Shown here: positions 1 through 8,491 of the stretch, piece after piece
Position numbering within the stretch: position 1 is the stretch's first letter
Layout: each line of letters begins with the position of its first letter
Assembly (NCBI RefSeq): GCF_000816105.1
Contig: NZ_CP007140.1
Span: forward strand, 1,514,388 to 1,578,387
Origin: Thermococcus guaymasensis DSM 11113
GTDB lineage: Archaea; Methanobacteriota_B; Thermococci; Thermococcales; Thermococcaceae
Direction of reading: 5' to 3'
DNA: 64,000 nt
Position numbers and translations under genes: made by a program
Notes under the pieces: model-generated
What the model saw: the letters and a program-made list of their open reading frames with translations, nothing else
Told to the model about the DNA's origin: nothing
Databases searched by the model: none

Positions 1-2
1 TC

Positions 3-1130
3 AAGGGCTACATCATCGAGGAGGTTGACGCCGACGAGTACCACCGCTCGCTCCTCCCCGGAATGGCCTACTTCTCCCGCGGGGAGCTGTACATGGCCAG
101 AGATAGGCTCACCATCGGGAAGCTCCACTTCGTCTTCGCGAGGCAACTCAACCGCTTCTGGGACGTTGAGACCTTCGCGGCCAAGAGGGAGGAGGTCGAG
201 ATACTCGAAACCGTCGCGAGCAAGGAGCACGCTGGCGTTGAGATCGGCCTCGGCCGCCTAAGGGTCCGGCACATCTACACGGGGTTCGCCGTTAAGGGCA
301 ACGATGTGGGCAACTACGTTGCCGAGCTCATGAAACTCAAGGAAGCCGGAATTCTGAAGGGCGAAATCTACTCTCCCGTCAGCGGTGAGAGGGTCGAGGC
401 CGATGAGGACTTTTCAATCTTAAACTGGGAGAAGTTCGCGAAGGTCGAGTTTGAAAAACCCCACGTCAGGGAGTTCGAGACTGAGGGGATTTGGCTCGTC
501 TTCCCGGACTGGATACGGGATGTCACGAGCGAGGAGTTCAGAGAGTTCTTTGCCGTGGCCACTGAAAAGGGCTTTGAGGACGTTGCGTTCACAATCTACA
601 GCAACCTCGACAGGAGGAAGCTATTCCCGCTTTACCTCGGCGCTACAACTCACGTCATAAGGAAGAGCATCGGCGACGCCCTCCAGAAGCTCGGAATCGG
701 CGATGAGGAGCTGGCCTTCGCGATAAAGAAGATGGTGGACAGCAAGGACGGGATAGGCCCGGCGCTCCACGCGATAGAGCACAACCTCATAAAGATAGCC
801 CCCATCTTCACCTACATCGACAGCAGGGAGCTGGGCGGCTACAGCTACGCGAGCTTCCCCGGCTCACCCCACGCCGGAAAGCCTGTCGTGTTCATCTACG
901 ACGGCAACGAAGGGGGAGCGGGCCTCGCGCCGATACTCTACGAGAACATCGAGAAGCTTATGGAGAAGAGCCTTGAGCACCTCCGCTCTTGCCCCTGTAA
1001 GGACGGCTGTCCGGTGTGCACGCTCTCCCCGAAGTGCGGCACCTTCAACGAGTTCCTGGACAAGTGGGCCGCGATAAAGGTTTGGGAGAGGGTTTTGGGA
1101 AGCAAAGAGGAGGGCATCACTGGAGATTGA
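3..1130 (+). CDS. DEAD/DEAH helicase with DUF1998 domain, C-terminal part
   Basis: The frame is already open at the left edge (K-G-Y-I-I-E-E), so only the last 375 or so residues of a larger helicase are present. What remains is the DUF1998 (MrfA/Hrq1-like) C-terminal region. It has the diagnostic cysteine cluster near the end, C-x-C-x3-C-x2-C-x5-C, followed by FLDKW. In bacteria this helicase family (MrfA) acts in repair of DNA damage such as mitomycin adducts; an archaeal repair role is inferred. The helicase motor motifs would lie upstream of the window. Its stop overlaps the convergent ATPase remnant by 14 bases. Confidence 0.85.
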   Translation, partial: KGYIIEEVDADEYHRSLLPGMAYFSRGELYMARDRLTIGKLHFVFARQLNRFWDVETFAAKREEVEILETVASKEHAGVEIGLGRLRVRHIYTGFAVKGNDVGNYVAELMKLKEAGILKGEIYSPVSGERVEADEDFSILNWEKFAKVEFEKPHVREFETEGIWLVFPDWIRDVTSEEFREFFAVATEKGFEDVAFTIYSNLDRRKLFPLYLGATTHVIRKSIGDALQKLGIGDEELAFAIKKMVDSKDGIGPALHAIEHNLIKIAPIFTYIDSRELGGYSYASFPGSPHAGKPVVFIYDGNEGGAGLAPILYENIEKLMEKSLEHLRSCPCKDGCPVCTLSPKCGTFNEFLDKWAAIKVWERVLGSKEEGITGD

Positions 1131-1802
1131 AGCTCCTCATCGTCTCCCTGAGGAGGGGGTCCTCGACCCAGTACCTCTTTTCCGCCGAGCGGACGAATCC
1201 GGCCTTTTCCAGGGTTTCAAGGTATTTGTAGACGTGCTGTACCCTTTTGGGAGCGAGGCCAAGGGGCTTGAGTCTCCGATAGACCTCTGCCCCCCTGAGG
1301 GCGCTTGGGTAGGCCTCCGCCAGCACTCTAAGAATCCCAATGTAAACCCCGCTGCTGTAAACATTTAGAAAGGCCTCCACGTCCCTGCGCCATTCTTCAA
1401 GGGCGTATCTCCGGCTCTCTTCGAGTGCCAGCAGAAGCGCTTCTTCCGGGCTTTTTCCGTCCCGAACAAGGTTGACGACAGTAAGGCCGTAGTAGGATAT
1501 GAACCCAGGAACGCCCCCCAGTTCCCCAACGGCCCTTGAGAGCTCAAGTTCGTTTGTGATGCTTATGCTGTAACTCCTGAACCCTTCTTTGAGGTAGCCC
1601 TCCCTCTTCTGTAGTCCACCTTGGGAGCGTGAAGACCTCCGCCGAGCGCATGAAGTTGGGTTTTTCGGCGCCGGGGTTCAGGTACTCGACCAGCATGCCC
1701 GGCATCGCTTAGGAGGTCTTCAACGGCCTTTTTATGTCCCTCCCCCCAGAGGCACTCCTCCTCCATCACCGGCCTTGTCCGGAAGAAGTTTTTACACCCC
1801 AT
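1117..1802 (-). pseudogene. Decayed archaeal AAA ATPase (ATPase_2/DUF234 type)
   Basis: Read on the minus strand, one frame stays open from about 1704 down to 1117. It encodes a typical C-terminal half of an archaeal ATPase: GMLVEYLNPGAEKPNFMRS, then LPRWTTEEGG, GGVPGFISYYGL, ALEEWRRDVEAFLNVY, and a winged-helix tail ending MRSFNLQ. The apparent start at 1802 lies in another frame, and only about 30 codons separate it from the preserved part. The Walker A and B region is therefore missing and the two ends are out of frame. Intact members have roughly 350-450 residues; at most about 228 codons are left here. I read it as a pseudogene from internal deletion plus frameshift. A palindromic motif overlaps the old start codon. 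Confidence 0.85.
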
Positions 1803-1824
1803 GTAAATTACATACCGTGTAAAT
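1801..1824. promoter_or_regulatory. Palindromic TGTAAA-type element at the ATPase remnant start
   Basis: The 13 bases at 1801-1813 are the palindrome ATGTAA-A-TTACAT. They are flanked by outward copies of the same half-site: GTGTAAA is read on the minus strand at 1791-1797, and a matching TGTAAATTT lies at 1818-1826. The cluster overlaps the start codon of the decayed ATPase gene and looks like an operator. The binding protein is unknown. Confidence 0.45.
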
Positions 1825-1945
1825 TTAAAGGTTGTCCCGCACTGACAATTAAGTTTTTAATCCTGCCTAAGAACTGAGGATGGATATTTTATCCCCTCGT
1901 CGCATTGAGGATGCCTCCACATCTATGCCCTTAACGGTGATAGAA

Positions 1946-2764
1946 ATGAACGTTGAGGAGCTCATAGCGGTGGGAGAGCTTGAAGCGGCCAGAGAAGTCC
2001 TGCGCAGCATTGATAGAAGGAAGCTCAACGATGGAGAGCTGTCCGATTACACTCGCAACGTCATAAACCTTGGTCTCGCCTTTATGGAGAACGGTAAGCT
2101 TGACGATGGTGTGAATACAATTGTAGCACTCCTTGATGACCTCGAAAGTATCTCCTGGGGTCTCTGGAGGCTTTTCTATGAGTATTTGGAGGAGTGCACA
2201 CCAGAACGCGCCCGCGAGGTTTGGGAGAGAGTTTATCTTATCCCCGGACCAAGGGAGAAAGCTGAAATCCTGCAAAAGGTGGGATGGTGCTTAGACGATC
2301 CCAATGAAAAAAGGAAGGTGCTGGTAGAAGCATTCACGTGGGCCCTTCACGTTAAGGGGCGCTCATGGAGGACATACACGCTTTCGAAAGTTCTGGGTAG
2401 GGTGCATGACGTCAACGACTACGATCTAATGCTGGAGCTCTGCCGCAGGATAAAAAGGCAGGAAAGAAGGCTTGTGTTCGAGGACTTTCTCTTCGAGGGG
2501 GAGAGTGCGGAGACCTGCGAGGAGTTCGTTGAAGTCCTAAAACGAAGATCTGGGAGTGCTGATGCACTTGAATTGCTCATAGGGGCGTACCTTGAACATG
2601 AGGAAGAGTTCCTGCGATCTAGAGGGTTCAATCCAAAACTCTACAAGCTGGTGCCGAGGAAAACCTCCGGTGGAGTCACCTTTCACGCCGTCCTTAGACC
2701 CCTTTACCCGTTGGTGATCCTGCACTGGAAGCTCCGCGAACTCCTAAAAATAATGAGGGACTAA
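1946..2764 (+). CDS. Helical-repeat (TPR-like) hypothetical protein
   Basis: The protein has 272 residues from the ATG at 1946, chosen because GGTGAT lies just before it; the frame is open back to an ATG at 1880. It is almost entirely amphipathic helix with leucine- and glutamate-rich repeats (ELEAAREVLRSIDRRKL, PREKAEILQKVGWCL), as in Thermococcales TPR-like cytosolic proteins. No catalytic motif or signal peptide is visible. A T-rich TATA-like element lies near 1853-1860. The stop overlaps the convergent YigZ gene by 4 bases. Function is unknown; a protein-interaction role is a guess from the fold. Confidence 0.7.
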   Translation: MNVEELIAVGELEAAREVLRSIDRRKLNDGELSDYTRNVINLGLAFMENGKLDDGVNTIVALLDDLESISWGLWRLFYEYLEECTPERAREVWERVYLIPGPREKAEILQKVGWCLDDPNEKRKVLVEAFTWALHVKGRSWRTYTLSKVLGRVHDVNDYDLMLELCRRIKRQERRLVFEDFLFEGESAETCEEFVEVLKRRSGSADALELLIGAYLEHEEEFLRSRGFNPKLYKLVPRKTSGGVTFHAVLRPLYPLVILHWKLRELLKIMRD

Positions 2765-3390
2765 AGGTTCCCATCAAACAAGCTCATAAAGAGCCTTCTC
2801 AGCCTTGCTCTCCCCCGTGTTTTCTCCGTCAGGAGCTCCATCAGCCCATCGGCCTCGCCCTTCCTCGTCTCGACGGTGAACGTAACCAGCGCTCCGTAGT
2901 CTTCCCCAACGACCCTTCCGCCATAGCCTTCGATTGTCTCCCTGACGAGATGAAAGAGGCTGTAGGGGAACGTGACCTGGAAGCGCTCCGTCTCGTAAAC
3001 CTCAACTACCCCCGCGTTCTCAATTGCAAGGCTCGCGGCGTCGCTGTACGCCTTTACAAGCCCGCCGTAGCCGAGCTTTATGCCTCCGAAGTAGCGCGTA
3101 ACGACAACGACGACGTTGCTCAGCCCCTTGTTCTGAATCACCTTCAGCACGGGCTTTCCTGCGGAGCCCTTGGGCTCGCCGTCGTCATTGTAGCGGACTG
3201 CGAAGTTCTTCCCGTCGTTGATGAGGTAAGCTGAGACGTTGTGGGTCGCGTCGCTGTGGTGGGTCCTAATTTTTTCGATGAAGGCCTTGGCTTCCTCTTC
3301 AGTGTTTGCGGGGGAGGCGTAGCCTATGAAAACGGACTTTTTAATGACCAGCTCGGCAGTCCCGATGCCCTTCAGCGTCCTGTAGTCCAT
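2761..3390 (-). CDS. YigZ/IMPACT family protein
   Basis: The protein has 209 residues and matches the UPF0029/IMPACT family over its full length. The N-terminal domain carries the family signature (HHSDATHNVSAY near residue 44, then DDGEPKGSAGKPVL and VVVTRYFGGIKLGYGGL). A ferredoxin-like DUF1949 domain follows from about residue 135. In eukaryotes IMPACT modulates the Gcn2 translation-stress kinase; the bacterial and archaeal role is unclear. The ATG at 3390 follows GGTGAGGT. It lies 3 bases after the HAD gene on the same strand, so the two are probably one transcript. Confidence 0.88.
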   Translation of the reverse strand: MDYRTLKGIGTAELVIKKSVFIGYASPANTEEEAKAFIEKIRTHHSDATHNVSAYLINDGKNFAVRYNDDGEPKGSAGKPVLKVIQNKGLSNVVVVVTRYFGGIKLGYGGLVKAYSDAASLAIENAGVVEVYETERFQVTFPYSLFHLVRETIEGYGGRVVGEDYGALVTFTVETRKGEADGLMELLTEKTRGRARLRRLFMSLFDGNL

Positions 3391-3393
3391 ACC

Positions 3394-3846
3394 TCACCCC
3401 CTCAGGGTCGCTATCAGCTTCCTCTCGTCTAAAAGCGTCTCTATCGCGTCCCTCACGTCGGTGACGACAACATCACTCGCGAGGAGCGCATCAACTGCTG
3501 CACCTTCCTTCCCAATAACGCAGAAGGCGAGCTCAGCCTTTTCAAGCATCGCAACGTCGTTGTTCCCGTTCCCCACAGCGGCGTAAGGAGCGTAGCCTTC
3601 AGCTATCTCGGCCTTTTCTGCCCCAGTTGAGACCCTTTCAATCCTAACGGGGAGCCCTTTAAACTCCTCCTCCAGCGTACCAAAGGTGTCTGCACTTAAA
3701 ATGACGACCGTGTAGCGGTCGGCAAGCTTGGTAAGGAGCTTCTTGACGTCCTCTGGAACTTTCCCTTCAACCCCCAGAGTTCCGTTGAGGTCAAAGAGAA
3801 CCGCCTGAAATTCGAGCACGTTAAGGCCGGGGATTTCAATTCCCAT
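3394..3846 (-). CDS. HAD-superfamily hydrolase, soluble P-type-ATPase-like
   Basis: The protein has 150 residues from the ATG at 3846, which follows GGTGA; an upstream in-frame extension lacks a ribosome site. HAD motif I is FDLNGTL, motif II VVILSAD, and motif IV VGNGNNDVAML. Motif I has Asn where most HAD phosphatases have the second Asp (DxD). This variant is seen in the soluble P-type-ATPase-like group and suggests a slow or non-classical phosphatase. The substrate is unknown. It is followed after 3 bases by the YigZ-family gene. Confidence 0.82.
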   Translation of the reverse strand: MGIEIPGLNVLEFQAVLFDLNGTLGVEGKVPEDVKKLLTKLADRYTVVILSADTFGTLEEEFKGLPVRIERVSTGAEKAEIAEGYAPYAAVGNGNNDVAMLEKAELAFCVIGKEGAAVDALLASDVVVTDVRDAIETLLDERKLIATLRG

Positions 3847-3928
3847 AGGATTCACCGTTTTGGGTTGGCACATGGGACAGAAAAAGCCTTTGGTTCCTTT
3901 CCAACTCAAAGGATTGAAAAGTGAAAGA

Positions 3929-3937
3929 TTTAAATAG
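3929..3937 (+). promoter_or_regulatory. TATA box of the PAP2 gene
   Basis: TTTAAATA with an A/G-rich upstream element lies about 40 bases before the ATG at 3974. This gives a predicted start near 3957-3962 and a very short leader. Confidence 0.6.
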
Positions 3938-3973
3938 GGTACCCTATTACTAATGCAAGATGGGGGGAATCAT

Positions 3974-4771
3974 ATGAGACGACGATCTGTCATGAACCTT
4001 ATGGAGTCCCTCAACGATCACGATGTCCTCATAAGGCTTAACACCTTTCTTCTGCTTTACTTTGGGTGGATTGGGTTTACAGTCCTCTATGACAACATAA
4101 AACCCTACAGCAGGGACATCACACCCCTCCTTCTTAAACTGCCCTTCACTTCCTATCAGTTTGTGACGGGGGCCCTTGACTTTGTTAGGAGTTTCCTTCC
4201 CCTGTACCTCCTCATGAAGGCCGTCTACTACGTTGGATTCTCCGGCTCGATAGCCCTGACGGTTTTCTTTGTGCTGATATACAAAAGAGACCTCCAGAAG
4301 GCGGATGAGCTGGCCCTTGGATACCTCTTAACGTACTCCATTTCAGGCGTGATCTACTCAATTGCCCATGTTTATGCACCGCACTACGTTTACAATCTTC
4401 CAGGTTTCTACCCGGACAGGACTTACCTGACCCAGCAGGAGTTCGTCCTTCCCTCACTCCACAACACCATCGCAGCGTTTAACATCATCATACTCTGGAA
4501 GTACAGGAAAAACTTCATAACAAAACTCCTGATACTGCTTAACTCACTTGTCCCCTTTGCCACACTCCTCCTGGGTCATCACTGGATCTACGACGCTCTG
4601 GCTGGCATCTTCCTTGCAATACTCGTGGGGAAGCTGGTCAGGGGGAGGGAAATCAAAGTTCTATCCTCCCTAAGGAGCGTGAAGATCTCAATAATCAGGC
4701 ACATAACGTTATTCAGCTTCCTGGCCGGTGGCTTTATCCTCCTGCTTGCAATAACGATGCCCAAACCATAG
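3974..4771 (+). CDS. PAP2-superfamily membrane phosphatase/transferase
   Basis: The protein has 265 residues and about six transmembrane helices. PAP2 catalytic signatures are PSLHNT (motif 2) and GHHWIYDALAG (motif 3), giving the two active-site histidines and the aspartate. The layout resembles the inositol-phosphoceramide-synthase-like branch of PAP2. A role in lipid phosphate or polyprenyl phosphate turnover at the membrane is inferred. The ATG at 3974 is preferred over one at 3953 because a run of six G lies just before it. The gene is transcribed alone, away from the HAD gene. Confidence 0.8.
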   Translation: MRRRSVMNLMESLNDHDVLIRLNTFLLLYFGWIGFTVLYDNIKPYSRDITPLLLKLPFTSYQFVTGALDFVRSFLPLYLLMKAVYYVGFSGSIALTVFFVLIYKRDLQKADELALGYLLTYSISGVIYSIAHVYAPHYVYNLPGFYPDRTYLTQQEFVLPSLHNTIAAFNIIILWKYRKNFITKLLILLNSLVPFATLLLGHHWIYDALAGIFLAILVGKLVRGREIKVLSSLRSVKISIIRHITLFSFLAGGFILLLAITMPKP

Positions 4772-4778
4772 CGGAAAA

Positions 4779-4786
4779 CTTATAAA
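4779..4786 (+). promoter_or_regulatory. TATA box of tRNA-Thr
   Basis: CTTATAAA lies 26 bases before the mature 5' end of the tRNA, which is the expected spacing for an archaeal promoter. Confidence 0.7.
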
Positions 4787-4811
4787 CCTCCCCTCCTTCC
4801 TCTCCACCGGT

Positions 4812-4888
4812 GCCGGGGTAGCCTAGCTCGGCAGGGCGGGGGACTCGTAATCCCCAGGTCCCGGGTTCAAATCCCGGTCCCGGCTCCA
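4812..4888 (+). tRNA. tRNA-Thr (CGT)
   Basis: The cloverleaf folds fully: acceptor GCCGGGG with TCCCGGC (one G-U pair), anticodon stem GGGGA/TCCCC with loop CTCGTAA, and T arm CCGGG-TTCAAAT-CCCGG. The anticodon CGT reads ACG threonine codons. CCA is encoded and no intron is visible. Confidence 0.95.
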
Positions 4889-4931
4889 CCACGTTTTTAT
4901 ACCCCTTTTGCGAAGAACTTTGGGTGGTTCC

Positions 4932-5333
4932 GTGCACCCCCTCGAGAGCGCACTCAAAGTTAAGGGGAGCGGCGAGTTTTCAAGAAGCGAGCTGATAGGC
5001 ATCCTGACGTTCAGGCTACGGCTTATGAGCGTCAGTGAGGCCAAGGAAGCAATCTCAAAATGGATCGAGGAGGGGCTCCTTCTTGAAGAAGGGGACGTTT
5101 TAAAGATAAACTTTGAGGCGTTGGCCCGAACAGAGGGGGAGGAAGATCTTTTCCGGGAAATGCTGTCTTTCCTTGCATCGAAGCTCGGTGTCGAGGAGAC
5201 GGAGTTGATAGAAGAACTTGAGGAGTTCTCAAAGAGGTATGGCAACCTGGACAAGCGGCTCGTTCTCTACCTCTTTGGCATTGAGAAAGGTGTAGATATG
5301 TCATACTTCCTGGAAAAACTGGATCTCGATTGA
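4932..5333 (+). CDS. DUF2240 family protein
   Basis: A GTG at 4932 follows GGGTGG and gives 133 residues beginning V-H-P-L-E-S-A-L-K. The N-terminal third matches the archaeal DUF2240 pattern (KGSGEFSRSELIGILTFRLRLMS), a predicted winged-helix-like domain. The remainder is acidic and helical. The function is unknown; a nucleic-acid or regulatory role is only suggested by the fold. A TATA-like TTTTTATAC lies at 4893-4901, just after the tRNA, so the gene probably has its own promoter. Confidence 0.72.
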   Translation: MHPLESALKVKGSGEFSRSELIGILTFRLRLMSVSEAKEAISKWIEEGLLLEEGDVLKINFEALARTEGEEDLFREMLSFLASKLGVEETELIEELEEFSKRYGNLDKRLVLYLFGIEKGVDMSYFLEKLDLD

Positions 5334-5378
5334 AAAAACCTAATAACCCTGAAAATCGATACTCCAACGGTGGTGCCT

Positions 5379-5930
5379 ATGCCTGAGGAAGCACTCATAG
5401 TGGTTGATATGCAGAGGGATTTCATGCCCGGAGGGGCCTTACCAGTTCCCGAAGGGGACAGGATAATCCCAATCGTGAACGAGTGCGTGAGAAAATTCAG
5501 GGAAAGAAGGGCCCTGATCGTCGCCACCCGGGACTGGCACCCAGAAAACCACATCAGCTTTAAGGAGAGGGGCGGCCCGTGGCCAAGGCACTGCGTCCAA
5601 AACACGCCGGGAGCAGAGTTTGTAGTTGAACTCCCTCCCGATGCCGTGATAATCTCAAAGGCCGCAGACCCGGATAAGGAGGCCTATTCAGGATTTGAAG
5701 GGACAAACCTGGCAGAAATTCTCAAGGAAAAGGGCGTAAAGCGCGTTTACGTCTGTGGGGTTGCAACGGAGTACTGCGTGAGGGCAACGGCGCTGGATGC
5801 TGTTAAATACGGCTTCGAAACCTACTTGCTAAAGGATGCAATCAAGGGCATAAACCCCGAAGACGAGAAGAAAACCCTTGAAGAGCTCCAGCGTGCGGGG
5901 GTTAAGTTAGTTGAGTGCTCCTCCGTTTGA
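5379..5930 (+). CDS. pncA: Nicotinamidase/pyrazinamidase
   Basis: The protein has 183 residues and closely resembles the structurally known Pyrococcus horikoshii enzyme. It hydrolyses nicotinamide to nicotinate for NAD salvage. The catalytic triad is visible as Asp10 (IVVDMQRDF), Lys94 (IISKAADPD) and Cys133 (VATEYCVRA). The metal site is Asp52, His54 and His71. The ATG at 5379 is preceded by GGTGGTG; a GTG at 5370 is less likely. The 3' end overlaps the convergent permease gene by 24 bases. Confidence 0.95.
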   Translation: MPEEALIVVDMQRDFMPGGALPVPEGDRIIPIVNECVRKFRERRALIVATRDWHPENHISFKERGGPWPRHCVQNTPGAEFVVELPPDAVIISKAADPDKEAYSGFEGTNLAEILKEKGVKRVYVCGVATEYCVRATALDAVKYGFETYLLKDAIKGINPEDEKKTLEELQRAGVKLVECSSV

Positions 5931-6914
5931 TGTTCTCTTCTTCCATTCCTTCAGGAGAACGAGGGCAATACTCAGTATAACTGGCCCCAAAAGGAGGCCC
6001 TTCAGGCCGAAGGCCCATGTTCCGCCCAACATGCCTATGAACACCAGGGTCTCGTCGAGTTCTGCGTCTTTGGCAACGAGCAGTGGTCTTATCGTGTAGT
6101 CAGGAAGGGGCGAAACGAGAACTGCACCGTAGATTGAGATTCCAAGTGCCCCAAGGAGGGAACCCTTCATGTAGAGGTAGATCGCACCAGCAACCCAGAG
6201 CATCCATCCCTCAAGCAGGGGCACGAAGCTGAAGAGGAACGTCAGGAGCCCAGCTATTATCGCCGTATAAACGTCTCCCACCCCAAAAATAACATACCCA
6301 ATCGTCATCAGGAACCCCTTAGCGACATTCAGGAGGAGCCAGGCCCTCACAAGTGCGTCGAGAGTTTTGTCCGCCCTGTCAAGGATCTCAGCCAAAAGGG
6401 GGACTTGGTTTTGTGGGACGAGAGAAAGCACGAACTCTCTAAACCTTTCACCGTAGATGAGGGCGTAGTAAAAGGTAAAGAGGAAAACAACGAGCTGTAA
6501 AAGGTACTCCGGAACAGAAACAGTAAATGAGGAGACGTAATCGGCAAGCTTGGGTACTATCTGTGCCTGTACCTGCCCAAAGAATGTTTGTAGAGTCTCT
6601 GAAAACTGAAGCGAAGAAAGCCAGAGGAGGACATCCCTAACGTTGGTGTAAAACTCGTTAACAAGTTTTATGGAGATCAGCGTGAGAAATGCCAGAAATG
6701 CTGCTCCAAGGCCTACCATAGTCCCCGTCAGGATAGCGGCTGACTCCCGGGGCGAGAATCTCCGTCTAAGACGCGAGTAGAGGGGATACACTATGTAAGC
6801 AAGGAGAACCCCAAAGAAGAGCGGGGTAACTAGGGGTTTGATTGTCTTCCATGACAGGTAAACGATAACCAGGCTCACGGCGACCCAGATTGCTACCTCA
6901 GTTCTGCCCTTCAT
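5907..6914 (-). CDS. AI-2E/PerM family membrane permease
   Basis: The protein has 335 residues and about eight hydrophobic segments arranged as in the AI-2E (UPF0118/PerM) family. There are paired helices at the N-terminus, a soluble stretch near residues 95-135, then a C-terminal block ending GLKGLLLGPVILSIALVLLKEWKK, which is the family's hallmark tail. Family members export small molecules or act in Na+/H+ exchange; the archaeal substrate is unknown. It is divergent from the small gene at 6981, with about 66 bases between them. Confidence 0.85.
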   Translation of the reverse strand: MKGRTEVAIWVAVSLVIVYLSWKTIKPLVTPLFFGVLLAYIVYPLYSRLRRRFSPRESAAILTGTMVGLGAAFLAFLTLISIKLVNEFYTNVRDVLLWLSSLQFSETLQTFFGQVQAQIVPKLADYVSSFTVSVPEYLLQLVVFLFTFYYALIYGERFREFVLSLVPQNQVPLLAEILDRADKTLDALVRAWLLLNVAKGFLMTIGYVIFGVGDVYTAIIAGLLTFLFSFVPLLEGWMLWVAGAIYLYMKGSLLGALGISIYGAVLVSPLPDYTIRPLLVAKDAELDETLVFIGMLGGTWAFGLKGLLLGPVILSIALVLLKEWKKRTSNGGALN

Positions 6915-6980
6915 ACTTCTTTAGAATGTGGCTCAATGGTTATAAAGTTTAATGGGATGAAGATAAAGGTGGTGCTGTGT

Positions 6981-7253
6981 ATGGGGCTCTTTGAAGAGCT
7001 TATCAACGAGGCTTTGGAGCTTATAAACGCAGGTGATACCAAAAAAGCTGTGGAGGTGCTTTTAACTGCATGGGCTTACCAAGAGAGCGGCATGTTGATG
7101 TCCCCGCCCGAGGCACTCAGGTATTTAATGATCAGGTTCCCCGAAGTTGAGGAGCTTGCCTCGATTCAGGAAGAAGGGGAAAACCTAAATACCATTGCCC
7201 GGAAGATAAGTGCGAGGCTGGGAATGAAGAGTTTGCCGAGTGCTGAGCGGTGA
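6981..7253 (+). CDS. Small hypothetical protein
   Basis: The protein has 90 residues from the ATG at 6981, which follows GGTGGTG. It begins M-G-L-F-E-E-L-I-N-E-A and has an N-terminal helical hairpin resembling a TPR-like unit. No motif or membrane segment is recognised. An AT-rich TATA-like sequence (GGTTATAAAG) lies near 6938-6947. It stands alone between divergent and convergent neighbours, and its function is unknown. Confidence 0.6.
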   Translation: MGLFEELINEALELINAGDTKKAVEVLLTAWAYQESGMLMSPPEALRYLMIRFPEVEELASIQEEGENLNTIARKISARLGMKSLPSAER

Positions 7254-7257
7254 TGAC

Positions 7258-7701
7258 TCAAAAGCTCTGACCCCTGGCCAGCTCTATAATCCCATCCTCT
7301 CCTTTTCGTCTTATCTCCAAAGAATTTATGGCACTCCGCAACGTGGATTCCATGTCCTTGGCCCCGCGTAGAAATACACCGATGACGCCGTTTACCATTT
7401 CGTAAGATCCGTGTGGCTCTATAAGAATGTAGAGATCATCTTTCCTTGAAAACACTGAAACCCTACTTGTATCGGCTAATAACCTAACCCCGTTCTCACC
7501 GCCAGGGCCCCAGATTGTGTAAACCTCAAGAAAGCCATTGGAATAGAATATCGAGACGTACTCTGTACACTCAACGGGGCTCAGAAAGTGCACTTCCCCG
7601 TTGTGCTCAACGAACACAAACCCCTTGGCTGAGCCCAGGTATATCGAGCCTGAAAGGCTGTCCAGGTAGTGTCCTAAAATTTCATAAGCCGTGCCGTTCA
7701 T
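7258..7701 (-). CDS. Hypothetical protein, start uncertain
   Basis: The frame is open to 7791. I place the start at the ATG at 7701, because a longer form would run into the divergent DUF4152 gene and a TATA-like CTATTTTC lies about 30 bases before 7701; an ATG at 7770 is possible. The 147-residue product is beta-rich (GSIYLGSAKGFVFVEHNGEV, YTIWGPGGENG), with a basic C-terminal helix. I recognise no family. There is no clear signal peptide in either version. Confidence 0.5.
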   Translation of the reverse strand: MNGTAYEILGHYLDSLSGSIYLGSAKGFVFVEHNGEVHFLSPVECTEYVSIFYSNGFLEVYTIWGPGGENGVRLLADTSRVSVFSRKDDLYILIEPHGSYEMVNGVIGVFLRGAKDMESTLRSAINSLEIRRKGEDGIIELARGQSF

Positions 7702-7768
7702 AACCAAATCACTATTTACCTTGACGGTAAAGGTGAAAATAGGTAATTGGTAGTTACCGGTGATTGCC

Positions 7769-8452
7769 ATGAGGATCGTTGCGGCTGACACTGGTGGGGC
7801 ACTCTTAACGGAGGACTATCAGCCGATCGGCCTGATAGCAACCGCGGCAGTGCTCGTCGAGAAGCCCTACAGGACGGCGACGCTCAGCAGGGTGAGATAC
7901 GCCAACCCCTTCGACTACGACATGAGCGGCAGACAGGCAATAAGGGACGAGGCTTTTCTTGCCGTGGAGTTCGCGAGGGAGGTCAAACCCGACGTCGTCC
8001 ACCTCGACTCGACCATCGGCGGAATCGAAGTGAGAAAGCTCGACGAGCCTACCATTGACGCCCTGACCATAACGGACAGGGGAAAGGAAGTCTGGAAAGA
8101 CCTCGCGAAGGACCTTCAACCGCTGGCGAAGAAGTTCTGGGAGGAAACCGGGATAGAAATAATCGCCATCGGCAAGTCCAGCGTCCCGGTTAGGATAGCG
8201 GAAATTTACGCGGGCCTGTACACCGCCAAGTGGGCCATTGAGTACGCAAGGAAGGAAGGGAAAGCCATCGTCGGCCTTCCGCGCTACATGAAGGTGGAAA
8301 TCCACCCCGGAAAAATCTACGGTGCAAGCCTCGACCCGCGCGAGGGCGGTCTCTTCGGAGAAATCGAGGCCGAAACCGAGGGAATAGGCTGGGAGCTCTA
8401 CCCGAACCCGCTCGTTAGGCGCTTCATGGTTCTTGAGGTGTGGAAGGAGTGA
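7769..8452 (+). CDS. DUF4152 protein, probable RNase H-fold 3'-5' exonuclease
   Basis: The 227-residue protein begins MRIVAADTGGALL, with an acidic residue on the first beta strand as in RNase H folds. It contains further conserved acidic patches (VVHLDSTIGGIEV, LDALTITDRG). It matches DUF4152. As I recall, the Pyrococcus furiosus member PF2046 was reported as a single-strand-specific 3'-5' exonuclease, so a DNA-processing role is likely but rests on that homologue. The ATG at 7769 follows GGTGAT. Confidence 0.75.
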   Translation: MRIVAADTGGALLTEDYQPIGLIATAAVLVEKPYRTATLSRVRYANPFDYDMSGRQAIRDEAFLAVEFAREVKPDVVHLDSTIGGIEVRKLDEPTIDALTITDRGKEVWKDLAKDLQPLAKKFWEETGIEIIAIGKSSVPVRIAEIYAGLYTAKWAIEYARKEGKAIVGLPRYMKVEIHPGKIYGASLDPREGGLFGEIEAETEGIGWELYPNPLVRRFMVLEVWKE

Positions 8453-8491
8453 TAGCAAATTTTTTAACCTGCTTGCCCATTACTTCTTTTG

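Noticed and set aside
7245-7275. GTGATGA followed by CTGA, suggesting another C/D RNA
   Set aside because: No C'/D' pair or second guide region follows and the boxes lie in coding ends of the two flanking genes.
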